Below, in pieces: positions 9,671-18,589 of a stretch of DNA of 64,000 bases (position 1 is the first letter of the stretch; every line of letters starts with the position of its first letter). The stretch is from Algoriphagus vanfongensis DSM 17529 (GTDB lineage: Bacteria > Bacteroidota > Bacteroidia > Cytophagales > Cyclobacteriaceae): contig NZ_AUBX01000010.1 in the NCBI RefSeq assembly GCF_000429465.1, positions 496,001 through 560,000 on the forward strand, in the 5' to 3' direction. Made by a program: the position numbers and the translations under genes. Below the pieces are notes generated by a model. The model made no database searches, was not told where the DNA came from, and saw nothing but the letters and a program-made list of their open reading frames with translations.

Positions 9671-10816
9671 CCCCAACTGGGCCAATGCTTCTGCAAGGTC
9701 ATTTTTGAGATCTTCGGCATCTTCTATCCCCACACTCAATCGAATCAGGGAATCCACCAATCCTACCTTTTCCCGCTCCTCTTTAGGAATGCTCGCATGG
9801 GTCATGGACGCTGGATGTCCGCAAAGAGACTCGACGCCTCCAAGAGACTCTGCCAAGGAAAATAATTTAAATCCTTCCATCACTTTCTTGGCATCTTCCA
9901 GCTGGTTATTTACCAAGGTGAAAGATATCATCCCTCCGTAGTCCTTCATTTGTTTTTTGGCAATCGCATGATTGGGATGATCCTCAAAACCCGGCCAGTA
10001 GACCTTGGCTACTTTAGGATGGTTTTTGAGATAGGCGGCGATAGTTTTCCCATTTTGACAGTGCCTCTCCATCCGAATATGAAGTGTCTTGATACCTCTC
10101 AGCACCAAAAAACAATCCTGAGGACCAGGAGTAGCTCCACAGGCATTCTGGATAAAAGCCAGTCTTTGCGCCAGTTCGTCGTCATTGACCACCAAAGCTC
10201 CCATGACCACATCGGAGTGTCCGCCCAGATACTTGGTCACCGAATGCATCACGATATCCGCTCCCAGATCCAAAGGGGTCTGAATATAGGGTGACGCAAA
10301 AGTATTATCTACACCAAAGAGAATCTGATGCTTTTTGGCTACCTCTCCCAGCGCTTTGAGGTCCACGATATTCATCATCGGATTGGTAGGAGTCTCCGTC
10401 CAGATCAACTTTGTATTCTCATTGATTTTTTCCTCCACCGATTGTGTATCAGCCATCGGCACGAAGTGAAATTTGAGTCCGTATTTCTCAAATACTTTGG
10501 TGAAAAGCCGATAGGTACCACCATAAAGGTCATTGGTAGAAATGATCTCATCTCCCGGAGAAAAGAGTTTCAAAATAGCATCGACAGAAGCTAATCCAGA
10601 GGAAAAGCAAATGCCATGCTTGCCATTTTCCAAAGCTGCAAGACTATTTTGCAAGGCTGTTCTGGTGGGATTGTGAGTACGGGAATACTCATAGCCCAAG
10701 TGATCTCCCGGAGATCGCTGCACATAAGTAGAAGTCTGATAGATGGGAGTCATGATAGCTCCGGTAGATGGATCTGGTTCCACACCGGCATGAATCGCTT
10801 TGGTTCCGAATTTCAT
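9662..10816 (-). CDS. Cystathionine gamma-synthase / gamma-lyase-type PLP enzyme
   Basis: This 384-residue member of the Cys/Met-metabolism PLP family acts in transsulfuration. Motifs: KFGTKAIHAGVEPDPSTGA at the start, YEYSRTHNPTR, the FSSGLAS phosphate-binding turn, and MHSVTKYLGGHSD with the PLP lysine at about residue 195; the C-terminus has LAESLGGVESLCGHPASMTH. Synthase and lyase cannot be separated by eye. The open frame extends 43 codons further upstream, but that prefix does not fit the family, so the start is placed at 10816. No SAM riboswitch structure is apparent upstream. Confidence 0.92.
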   Translation of the reverse strand: MKFGTKAIHAGVEPDPSTGAIMTPIYQTSTYVQRSPGDHLGYEYSRTHNPTRTALQNSLAALENGKHGICFSSGLASVDAILKLFSPGDEIISTNDLYGGTYRLFTKVFEKYGLKFHFVPMADTQSVEEKINENTKLIWTETPTNPMMNIVDLKALGEVAKKHQILFGVDNTFASPYIQTPLDLGADIVMHSVTKYLGGHSDVVMGALVVNDDELAQRLAFIQNACGATPGPQDCFLVLRGIKTLHIRMERHCQNGKTIAAYLKNHPKVAKVYWPGFEDHPNHAIAKKQMKDYGGMISFTLVNNQLEDAKKVMEGFKLFSLAESLGGVESLCGHPASMTHASIPKEEREKVGLVDSLIRLSVGIEDAEDLKNDLAEALAQLGSD

Positions 10817-10918
10817 GGAAATTTGAATTGAATTTTTCAGTAAAAGGCAAAGGATGCAGGATGATTTGACAGCTTCCTTTATACTTGCAGCCCGGACTAT
10901 CCCGAAGCATAGCCAAAT

Positions 10919-11614
10919 ATGACAAAAAAGGGCAATATTCTCCAAATCTTTCCTACTTACCTCAAGACTCAGCCTTGGGCTGCTTTGGGATGGCTATGGG
11001 TTCTTTTAGCTCCCAGTTTCGGGAGTATTTGGGTGATTGGCAATTATCCGCTTTTGGAGAAAATCTCTCCTGATAGCTACGGTGAACATTTGATGTTTAT
11101 AGCGGCAGCAGGATTGATTATGGGGCTGGCAATACTACCCACCACATTCACGGCTCTAGTCACGGGGTATTTGATGGGTTGGTGGGGACTACTGGATATG
11201 GTCTTTGCCTATTCACTCGCCACTTGCATTGGCTATGGACTAGGCAGATGGTTCAATTCCGGATTTCTGGAAGTTCTCTTTGACAGAAACCCCGACTTCC
11301 AGTCTGAGCTACAAAAACGCGAAGGCAACCTTGGAAAACTTGTCTTTTTTATCCGGATCAGCCCGATAGTGCCTTTTGCAGTTTCCAACTTCCTCTTTGC
11401 ATCGTTGAAAGTCTCGTTGAGAAAAGTCCTGATCTATGGCATTCTGGGGATGTTTCCGCGGACAGTTTTAGCCTTGCTTGCAGGCAAGTTGGCCAATGAT
11501 TTTCTTCATGCCAGAGAAAACCTAAAAGACCCTTGGCAGCTTACTTTTTTGATCGCTTTCTTGGCTTTCAGTATCTGGGGAATCTGGGTCAATTGGAAAA
11601 AATCTGCAGCCTAG
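10919..11614 (+). CDS. TVP38/TMEM64-type VTT-domain membrane protein
   Basis: The 231-residue integral membrane protein has about six hydrophobic segments. It carries typical VTT/DedA-superfamily features: the re-entrant-like PTTFTALVTGYLMGWWGLLD segment near residue 80 and the conserved FFIRISPIVPFAVSNFLFA motif near residue 145. Relatives are lipid scramblases or undecaprenyl-phosphate flippases, but the substrate here is not known. Its TAG stop and the stop of the convergent PorU-like gene share the sequence CTAG, so the two genes overlap by 4 bases. Confidence 0.85.
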   Translation: MTKKGNILQIFPTYLKTQPWAALGWLWVLLAPSFGSIWVIGNYPLLEKISPDSYGEHLMFIAAAGLIMGLAILPTTFTALVTGYLMGWWGLLDMVFAYSLATCIGYGLGRWFNSGFLEVLFDRNPDFQSELQKREGNLGKLVFFIRISPIVPFAVSNFLFASLKVSLRKVLIYGILGMFPRTVLALLAGKLANDFLHARENLKDPWQLTFLIAFLAFSIWGIWVNWKKSAA

Positions 11615-14600
11615 CGCAGCAAATACATTTTCCCATATCCTTTCTTAAATCCTCTGTCACCGGCCGTCGGTCTATGCTCGACAAATTGCCCATCGATGCG
11701 GACCAGTACCCGATAGATATAAACTCCATTGGCTAGTTGGTCTCCGAATTCATCTTTGCCATCCCATGCATACTCAGTCAGATTGTTTCCTATTCGCAGT
11801 GGGCCAAGCTCCTGCTGCAGGATCTCCCGGACCACCTTGCCAGTCACAGTCATGATCTGAATCTTGATCTCGTCTGGCACCTGACTTCCCGTCACTGTAA
11901 AAACAAAGCGAACGCTGGTGCTAAAAGGATTAGGGTATGGGTAGAAATTGGTGATGGTCGATTCATTGATCACCTCAAATGTCACTTCATATGGCGTCGG
12001 AGAATCATCATTTTGTACTCTCAATGTATAAATCCCATCTTCCAAAGGACCCGGCATTAAGGAAACTCTAAAGTCAGAATCCTCTGAGGCAGGAGTCCAA
12101 GTCAAATTGGGATCCGAGAAATTCAATCGGGTAAAGTCGCAGGACTCACAGCTTGACTTGAGGAATATATCCAAGCCTAGCGTATCGGTTTTATAAAGCA
12201 ATGTCTGATCATTCTTCAGGATGGCATTGATCAGGACATTGGGCGACACGATATCTCCATCCATGATATAGATCCCTTCAAAATTCACATCTAATAATGA
12301 CTGGGAGTCATCCGCGGCAACTGAGAAATAGGCTCCCAGATCCATCTGATTATTTCTGTAAGTCTGCTCGCGGAGAATCCGGGGGTTGGCAAAAATCTCC
12401 ACCTCATACTCCCCAACATGTCCTTTGGAATTAAACTCGATACTATGACTTAAGCTTTCTCCTGCTTTTAGCGCAGCAAATTTTTTGGAGAATGTCTCTA
12501 CTTGTTTGGATGTAGTATTGGTCAGCTTCCAATCCACCTGAATCGAGTCTAAAAAGTCATAATCAGAGATATTGACAAATTCAAAATCCAAATACCCCAA
12601 TTCTCCCTCCTGAAGCTGAAGTGTGCTTTGTTGATTTTTCACTACCAAAGCTCCCTCAGGCACTCCGGTATAGTTCACTTGCCAGCGATCCAAATCCGAC
12701 GGAGCTGTAGAGCTACTATCACTCATCGCATAGCGGAGACGTAAATATGGATAAGTTTCCGGACTGACAAAGGAAAGATCTATCTGCTCCGCAGACTCAT
12801 TTGCCATCAGCAAGTCTTCCTGACCACTATCTCGAACACCCAAGATATCAAAAGAGGTATTTCCTTCTTCTACAAACCAAGGTTTGTCATTGATGTGTTG
12901 AAAAAACCGCTCCCAACTACTAGCAGGGCCGATTCTCGGGGTCAAGATTTTGCCATTGGTCAGATAGCCATCCAATTCGGTATCGAAAGACAAAGTCTGC
13001 TGACTCGCCGGCACTTCAAAATCCGGATTGCCTACTATCTCGATCGCCTCACCTGGCTGCATACCTTTCCGCCCATAGAGAATATATGGGTCGCCAGTTT
13101 GCAATGCACGGAGTGTCACTTCACTCGCCCCAAATTGCTTAATCAACTGATAAGCTTCATCCGGCCAGCTATCAAAAGTCACATTGCCCACGGAGAAGAT
13201 GACCACATAATCCCCCTCTTCCACCCCTTCGGTAAACTGGCTCAGCATGGTATTGCCTGGAGTGGTAATCCATGAGTTTTGAATGCTCTGAATCAGCTGA
13301 GGAGACTTACCGCAAGATCTGGAATCCAAAATATCAAATCCCGGTACAGGCACAGGCAAGTAAGGCTGCAGCGTTTTCTGCTGAAAAGTCACCAAACCAA
13401 GCGAGCCATTGGGACAAAGTCTACTATTTGCATTGTTGACATTGTCGATGATATATGGAAGCTGATTGATATAAAACTGCGTATTTCGATAGCTCAGGGT
13501 ATCTACAGAAGCTCCCGGGGTAAATACTTCTATTTCCAAATGGGTTTTCTCATACTCAAACTCCCTTTTGGATTCATCTGCCAATAAATTCTCCAGCTGA
13601 TTTTCCTGAAGTTGCTGAAACCTGCGCTGGGTCCATCCCTCAGGTCCATTGGGGATGAAGGAAAAACTCGTCTGGGTCCACGCATCCGTTTCCCCTGCTT
13701 TGGGTTCCTGATACTTGGATCTCCAGTAATAAGTCATCGAATCTGCTTCTGACAAGAGATCCACCTCCCAACGCATCAACCCTCTCGTGGATGGTCGGAC
13801 TTCCTTACGAAAAGCAGAATTAAAAGAAGCCGTAGTATCCAGCTGCACAATCAAGATCCTATCTTCTAGGCTTCCACCGGGGATTTGTGCGATCAATTCG
13901 ACCTGTTGATCTGATACGATTCCATAGTCCCAAGGCGAAAGATGCAGCGTCCCACTCAGCGGAATGAATTGATTGATAGTGACCTGATTATTGGTATAGC
14001 TCATTTCCTCAGGATCTCTATCTGGATTGATCTCTAGGTAAAAACTATTTTCCCCAGCAGCATTCACTCCCATATTTGGAATGGTGAACTCCAGACTCGC
14101 TACTCGAGCCACTCCTGCCACTCGCACTGCTGGATAGGTGATTTCCTCTCCTGATGGCAAGCGTCTCTTGACCCGGAAATTGACAGAATCAGCGTTTACC
14201 AGTCCTATATTTCTCAATTGAAAACTCAAACGAAGGGAATCTGAAAGTGCTGAGATCGGCAACTCATCAAAACTGGAAATCTCCGCCTCACTTTCCTGAA
14301 TGTAGTAATCCACCTTGGAAGCAGGAAACATCCTCAGTGCAGGATCTCCCATGAGGATCATCTGCTCCATATGAGAATAATTCAGCGGATTGGTGCCGTA
14401 GTTTTGGATAAAATCCCGCTCCGCTTCCATTTTCACTTCACCTACCGTTTTGTAGATCTGTGTACTATCGGCAAAAGCATTTTTGTAAAAAGAATCAGAA
14501 TAGCGACGTAAATACACATCCACTCCGATTGCAGAATTTGCCATGATATTGGAAGCTCCCTTTTCAGGAGTGATCACCCAGTCTTCTCCCTGCGTATACG

Positions 14601-16620
14601 AATTGCCAAAGGCACTGCCATAATCGCAGCCATTGAAAAGCATCACAGGATATTTACCCTTATTCTGATAGTTAAGTGTAGGATCCGACGCAAACCCAAT
14701 GTCAATATCCAAAATGGTGGGCGCCCCATGACCAAAGAATGTCACCAAAGATCGGCCTTCATTCAGATCACCAGTGATGTCGATCACCTCTACCTCCGAA
14801 TTGGACCTCTTGCGGTAGGTAGTCACATTTCCCCCTAGAAAAGGCCCTTCAGCAATATCCTTGAAGCCATTCAAAAAGTTGTAATATCGATCCAACTCAA
14901 ACTCGGACACACCACCGCCCAAGTGGATCAATTCCTTCTGCCAGGGCTCCGATAGGCCGAGTTCATCTTTTTCTTTCGCCTTCAGGAAATAGTCCTCCAA
15001 CTGCTGTGATGTCTTGGCGGGGATCCTTCCCACAGCCATTGCCGGCACCATAGGATTAGTAGGATCCAGACCAATCACATACTGATTGTCGGAAAATGGA
15101 TATCCTCCTACCGGCACCAAATCCTGAAAAGGGAACACAGCCGGATTATTTCTGTAAAAATATGTGACACCGCTACTCCGTGCTGTAGAATAAATAGCCA
15201 AGCCCCTCCCTGCCAGCAACATGTGAGTAGGGCGATGCACAGGAAAGTAAGTATGCAAAAACTCATACAAAGCCACAGGAGATCGCTCTCCGTAGCCATA
15301 TTGATCATAGATCTCTTCCATGATCAAGGTCAAGGTATCAAAACCTCCACCGATTGGTGATGCCCGATGCTCTGCGTAGGTTTGGAGAGGATTGTCAAAT
15401 TGCTCTGAAGCTAACTCCAGAGCTTTGCTTCCTACCAAGAGAAAATCGGCTTTTTGGGAAAGGTAATCCCGGAAACGAACTTTCTGTATGGCGTCGATTT
15501 GTTGGATCTGGGAAGCATTCTGAACCAAAATCTTACTGGGCCCCGCCTGTACTGATCCAACAAAAGCCAAAGCACCATTGGACCTGTCCAATACGATTTG
15601 CTGGGGATTAGCTGGGTCAGCTATATCATATCCCACATAGTCGGCCGCAGTAGATGTGATTCTGAGCTGTGTATTTCCTGTCGGAAAACTAAATATCTCA
15701 TGCTCAAAATCTCCATTTGTTTTGGATTTCTGATATCGGATTTTGGCATAGGTGACAGAGACATTATCCGTACTTTCAGATCCATTAGGACTGATACCCA
15801 AGGTAATACTTCCGTTGGAGTTGAAATCTGACATCGCAAGAGGTATAGTCACCTGATCTGACTCATACCCCTGAAAAGTAGACACATAGACCTGCCTCAT
15901 GTTACTTGCGCTCGTTCCTGCCAAAATCCTGACTGAATGAGTATTGGCAGAGCGACCCGTAAGCCCAATCTCAAGAAAGGCCTCTCCACTGGATGCTTTA
16001 GTCCCCAAATTGTCAAACACAAACTGTCGTGTAGCTCCCTTGCTGATCACCGAACTCATCCAGCCTTGCCCCTGATCGTAATTGGAAGTTCGGAATCCTA
16101 AAGCATAACTGACTCCCAATGAATATTGCTCGCTAAACACCTGCAATCTTTCCGACTGATAGCTTTGTGTTTGAGGCTCATTGACCGGAGCTGGGCGCAC
16201 AGTCATTCGTTTGCCGGGGCTTTCTGCTACCGTGAGAAAAAATGCCGTCGTGTCAGTATGCGTATTGAAGTAAGGGTTGGGAATCGGAAGAGTTTCACTA
16301 TACAAAATCGAGTCAAGACTTGCGTCATTTCTCATGCCATAAAAATCAATGAAATCGCCGCTATCAAATTTCCCATCCTGCTCTCCTTGCACATGGATCG
16401 CCACCTCTTTGCCTCGATGGAATAGTTTGAAATTCCGAGGATCCACGGTCCCCACATTCATCCCTGCCTGCTGCAATGCCTCTGGACTCAGCCGGTAGAT
16501 ACCATCTTGAGCAGTCGGGATTTTGAAATAATCCTGCCCGTAGCTATACCAAGGGCTTTGCTGCGCCATCGAATGAAAGGAAAAGCACCACAGTGCCCAC
16601 ATGAATAAAATTCTCCTCAT
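11611..16620 (-). CDS. PorU-like type IX secretion sortase (gingipain-type C25 peptidase), PorU2-like
   Basis: This 1669-residue exported protein has a signal peptide ending near MAQQ. It has a gingipain-like C25 core with the catalytic pair visible: His631 in FFGHGAP and Cys665 in MLFNGCDYG. Long Ig-like beta regions follow, then a C-terminal domain (FYPYPNPFSTSVRFVFT, GVYIYRVLV, ending KGYGKMYLLR) like T9SS sorting domains. PorU cleaves CTD signals and attaches cargo to A-LPS at the cell surface. The protein is several hundred residues longer than classical PorU, which fits the PorU2 type named in Cytophagales annotations; that assignment is inference. It overlaps the upstream PorV-like gene by ATGA, so the pair is translationally coupled. 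Confidence 0.85.
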   Translation of the reverse strand: MRRILFMWALWCFSFHSMAQQSPWYSYGQDYFKIPTAQDGIYRLSPEALQQAGMNVGTVDPRNFKLFHRGKEVAIHVQGEQDGKFDSGDFIDFYGMRNDASLDSILYSETLPIPNPYFNTHTDTTAFFLTVAESPGKRMTVRPAPVNEPQTQSYQSERLQVFSEQYSLGVSYALGFRTSNYDQGQGWMSSVISKGATRQFVFDNLGTKASSGEAFLEIGLTGRSANTHSVRILAGTSASNMRQVYVSTFQGYESDQVTIPLAMSDFNSNGSITLGISPNGSESTDNVSVTYAKIRYQKSKTNGDFEHEIFSFPTGNTQLRITSTAADYVGYDIADPANPQQIVLDRSNGALAFVGSVQAGPSKILVQNASQIQQIDAIQKVRFRDYLSQKADFLLVGSKALELASEQFDNPLQTYAEHRASPIGGGFDTLTLIMEEIYDQYGYGERSPVALYEFLHTYFPVHRPTHMLLAGRGLAIYSTARSSGVTYFYRNNPAVFPFQDLVPVGGYPFSDNQYVIGLDPTNPMVPAMAVGRIPAKTSQQLEDYFLKAKEKDELGLSEPWQKELIHLGGGVSEFELDRYYNFLNGFKDIAEGPFLGGNVTTYRKRSNSEVEVIDITGDLNEGRSLVTFFGHGAPTILDIDIGFASDPTLNYQNKGKYPVMLFNGCDYGSAFGNSYTQGEDWVITPEKGASNIMANSAIGVDVYLRRYSDSFYKNAFADSTQIYKTVGEVKMEAERDFIQNYGTNPLNYSHMEQMILMGDPALRMFPASKVDYYIQESEAEISSFDELPISALSDSLRLSFQLRNIGLVNADSVNFRVKRRLPSGEEITYPAVRVAGVARVASLEFTIPNMGVNAAGENSFYLEINPDRDPEEMSYTNNQVTINQFIPLSGTLHLSPWDYGIVSDQQVELIAQIPGGSLEDRILIVQLDTTASFNSAFRKEVRPSTRGLMRWEVDLLSEADSMTYYWRSKYQEPKAGETDAWTQTSFSFIPNGPEGWTQRRFQQLQENQLENLLADESKREFEYEKTHLEIEVFTPGASVDTLSYRNTQFYINQLPYIIDNVNNANSRLCPNGSLGLVTFQQKTLQPYLPVPVPGFDILDSRSCGKSPQLIQSIQNSWITTPGNTMLSQFTEGVEEGDYVVIFSVGNVTFDSWPDEAYQLIKQFGASEVTLRALQTGDPYILYGRKGMQPGEAIEIVGNPDFEVPASQQTLSFDTELDGYLTNGKILTPRIGPASSWERFFQHINDKPWFVEEGNTSFDILGVRDSGQEDLLMANESAEQIDLSFVSPETYPYLRLRYAMSDSSSTAPSDLDRWQVNYTGVPEGALVVKNQQSTLQLQEGELGYLDFEFVNISDYDFLDSIQVDWKLTNTTSKQVETFSKKFAALKAGESLSHSIEFNSKGHVGEYEVEIFANPRILREQTYRNNQMDLGAYFSVAADDSQSLLDVNFEGIYIMDGDIVSPNVLINAILKNDQTLLYKTDTLGLDIFLKSSCESCDFTRLNFSDPNLTWTPASEDSDFRVSLMPGPLEDGIYTLRVQNDDSPTPYEVTFEVINESTITNFYPYPNPFSTSVRFVFTVTGSQVPDEIKIQIMTVTGKVVREILQQELGPLRIGNNLTEYAWDGKDEFGDQLANGVYIYRVLVRIDGQFVEHRPTAGDRGFKKGYGKMYLLR

Positions 16621-17747
16621 CTAGTCCAGCCTTTAAATTTTCGAAAATCCTCCTCTAGCTTTTCCAAAGAAACTTTCACCGAAAAAATATGTGAATAAGG
16701 AGTATCGGAGACATTGCCAATATCAGACAATGCATAATCTATCTGAAAGCGCTCATTAAGCAGTACTCCCAAACCTGCACTAGGCATCATGGTCAATGAT
16801 TCCTCTCCCTGGAAGTCCTTAATGTTTTGGAAATTGCTCAATCCTGCTCGAAGGAAAGCTATTCCTTTGAAGCCCAACTCCAATCCCAATTTAGGATCCA
16901 AACTCATGACAGGAGTAGAGATCAGCGTATTTCTCTCTCCATCGAATGTCATCTCCAGATCCAATGCTGTAAGCAGCTGCATATTTTTGCCTAGCCCCCA
17001 CTGGTACGACAAGCTAGGAATGGCCCGAGGCAGTGTCAGCTCGACGGAATTGACCGGAATCTCATTGTCAGTATCAGCATAGATATCACGAACCAGCTCT
17101 GCATTGTGCGCCCAGGCGTTAAACGTAGTAGTAATATCCCGCAGCATGAGGCCCACTGTCAGTCTATCTTTGACATACATCCCACCGAGATCCAGTCCAA
17201 ATCCCCATGCTGAAGCAAATTTCCCCACATTCCTGTGGATTACTTTGGCATTGGCTCCTACTTTGAAATGATCTGAGATATCTCGAGCATAAGTCAATAG
17301 CAAGGCATAATCAGCCGCATTGAAAAACTGGATATTGTCATAATTGAGTGCGCCATTGGCATCATAGAGAAATCGGGTATCCGGAATATCATCCACCCCA
17401 AAACGTATCAGGGAAATTCCCAATTGACTTTGATCCTTCAAAGGAGTCGTAAAAGCCAGATAATCATACTGGGCAATACCTGCAAAATACTCCGCATGCA
17501 TCAACATCCCTTCGTATCGATGCTCCACTCCCATCAATCCGGCAGGATTCCAATACGCCGCCGTCACATCTCTGGCAGTAGCTACCTGGGCCCCTCCCAT
17601 CCCCAACGCACGTGCTCCCACACCGATATTGAGAAATTCATTGGAATATTTTGGAGTGATATTTTGTGAAAAGCCACTGGTGATCGGAGCCAATAAGGCC
17701 AGAATCAAACTACAAAAAAGAAGACTTAAAATGGAATGGGCTTTCAC
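16617..17747 (-). CDS. PorV/PorQ-family outer-membrane protein of the type IX system (PorV2-like)
   Basis: The 376-residue exported beta-barrel has a cleavable signal peptide and the family opening YSNEFLNIGVGARALGMGGAQVATARDVTAAYWNPAGL, typical of PorV/PorQ in the FadL-like group. PorV shuttles T9SS cargo from the Sov translocon to the PorU sortase. The direct ATGA coupling to a PorU-like sortase supports a dedicated attachment pair. Whether this is the main PorV or a second copy (PorV2) cannot be settled without the rest of the genome. Confidence 0.87.
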   Translation of the reverse strand: MKAHSILSLLFCSLILALLAPITSGFSQNITPKYSNEFLNIGVGARALGMGGAQVATARDVTAAYWNPAGLMGVEHRYEGMLMHAEYFAGIAQYDYLAFTTPLKDQSQLGISLIRFGVDDIPDTRFLYDANGALNYDNIQFFNAADYALLLTYARDISDHFKVGANAKVIHRNVGKFASAWGFGLDLGGMYVKDRLTVGLMLRDITTTFNAWAHNAELVRDIYADTDNEIPVNSVELTLPRAIPSLSYQWGLGKNMQLLTALDLEMTFDGERNTLISTPVMSLDPKLGLELGFKGIAFLRAGLSNFQNIKDFQGEESLTMMPSAGLGVLLNERFQIDYALSDIGNVSDTPYSHIFSVKVSLEKLEEDFRKFKGWTR

Positions 17748-18205
17748 GATTCCAAAATAACCAAATTCTTTTGAGAAGCGGGAATAGGATTTCGAAATTT
17801 GAAGCCTGAGAGATCCTCCCTGAAAAAAGTACTGAGATCAAGTGCTTCTACCTCTCCCGATTCTTTGCTCTCCAGACTATTCTGGTCTTGCAGTTTGTCT
17901 CAAATCTCCAACTTCTAAAAAGATCTTCCTGTACGCCATCGGACACTTTGATGTACGCATTTTCGACAGCAAACGAACTAGAAACTTCGATAAAAAAGAC
18001 CTGAAATATTTTTTTCAAACGAAGACCAACGTGACAAATCATCCTAAATGACCTATAGAGGCACATTTTTCAGAATTCTGCATTACCTAGAGCATATTTA
18101 TAGCAAGGAATTAGGCAATACAAGGTAGCTTGGAAAAGATTGGTATCATTTTTCCATTCCTAGGACTATCGGGAAAATCTCCCATTCAGAAATGAACCAC
18201 GAATC
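17748..18205. other. 458-bp divergent intergenic region, no gene supported
   Basis: The region separates the PorV-like gene (minus) and the padR gene (plus). Two short open frames of about 70 codons cover its centre on opposite strands, but neither has a recognisable domain or start context. It must hold the promoters of both operons. Close to padR is a sequence resembling PadR-type operators. Confidence 0.6.
18080..18130. promoter_or_regulatory. Possible PadR operator region
   Basis: GGCAATACAAGGTAGC (18114-18129) lies about 75 bases before padR. It resembles, from memory, the TGCAATACAAGGTA-type elements in front of Bacteroidota padR-pspC operons. A partial opposite-facing copy (GCATTACCTAG, from 18080) precedes it. 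The match is weak and the dyad imperfect. Confidence 0.28.
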
Positions 18206-18535
18206 ATGAACGTCGCCAACACACAAATTCAAATGCGCAAGGGACTTCTGGAGTTTTGTGTCCTGCACATCATCTCCCGGGGTGAGGTCTATACGTCAGA
18301 CCTGATCGATGAGCTGACCCAAGCTCAGATGATCGTAGTAGAAGGAACACTCTATCCCCTACTCAATCGGCTCAAATCTGCTGCTCTGGTGGAATACCGC
18401 TGGGTGGAATCCGAATCAGGACCTCCCAGAAAATACTATTCCATCACAGAAGACGGGAAGTCTTTCTTGGGTACTCTCTCCGAGACTTGGACTTCTCTGG
18501 TCAATTCAACCCATCAAATCACCTCAAAGAATTGA
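18206..18535 (+). CDS. PadR-family transcriptional regulator
   Basis: The 109-residue winged-helix protein has the PadR pattern: an N-terminal MRKGLLEFCVLHIIS helix, YTSDLIDEL, the recognition region VVEGTLYPLLNRLKSAALVEYRW, and the wing SESGPPRKYYSITEDGKSFL. It is a short PadR without a long C-terminal dimerisation domain, although the end (WTSLVNSTHQI) may supply one. It sits about 50 bases before a PspC-domain gene, a pairing common in Bacteroidota, where PadR is expected to repress its own operon. The ligand is unknown. Confidence 0.93.
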   Translation: MNVANTQIQMRKGLLEFCVLHIISRGEVYTSDLIDELTQAQMIVVEGTLYPLLNRLKSAALVEYRWVESESGPPRKYYSITEDGKSFLGTLSETWTSLVNSTHQITSKN

Positions 18536-18589
18536 ACATCGCACCAGTAGCAAATCGCCCTGCTAAAGCCGACCAAAACTGAAATGACA

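Noticed and set aside
10817..10918. SAM riboswitch before the transsulfuration gene
   Set aside because: I could not find the paired elements of a SAM riboswitch in about 100 bases of leader.
10817..10945. 43-codon N-terminal extension of the cystathionine gamma-synthase-type gene
   Set aside because: The family begins at KFGTKAIHAG; the extension is Cys-rich, unlike a signal peptide, and covers the divergent promoter region.
17842..18066. Pair of short open frames in the PorV-padR gap
   Set aside because: Neither has start context, domain or composition of a gene.
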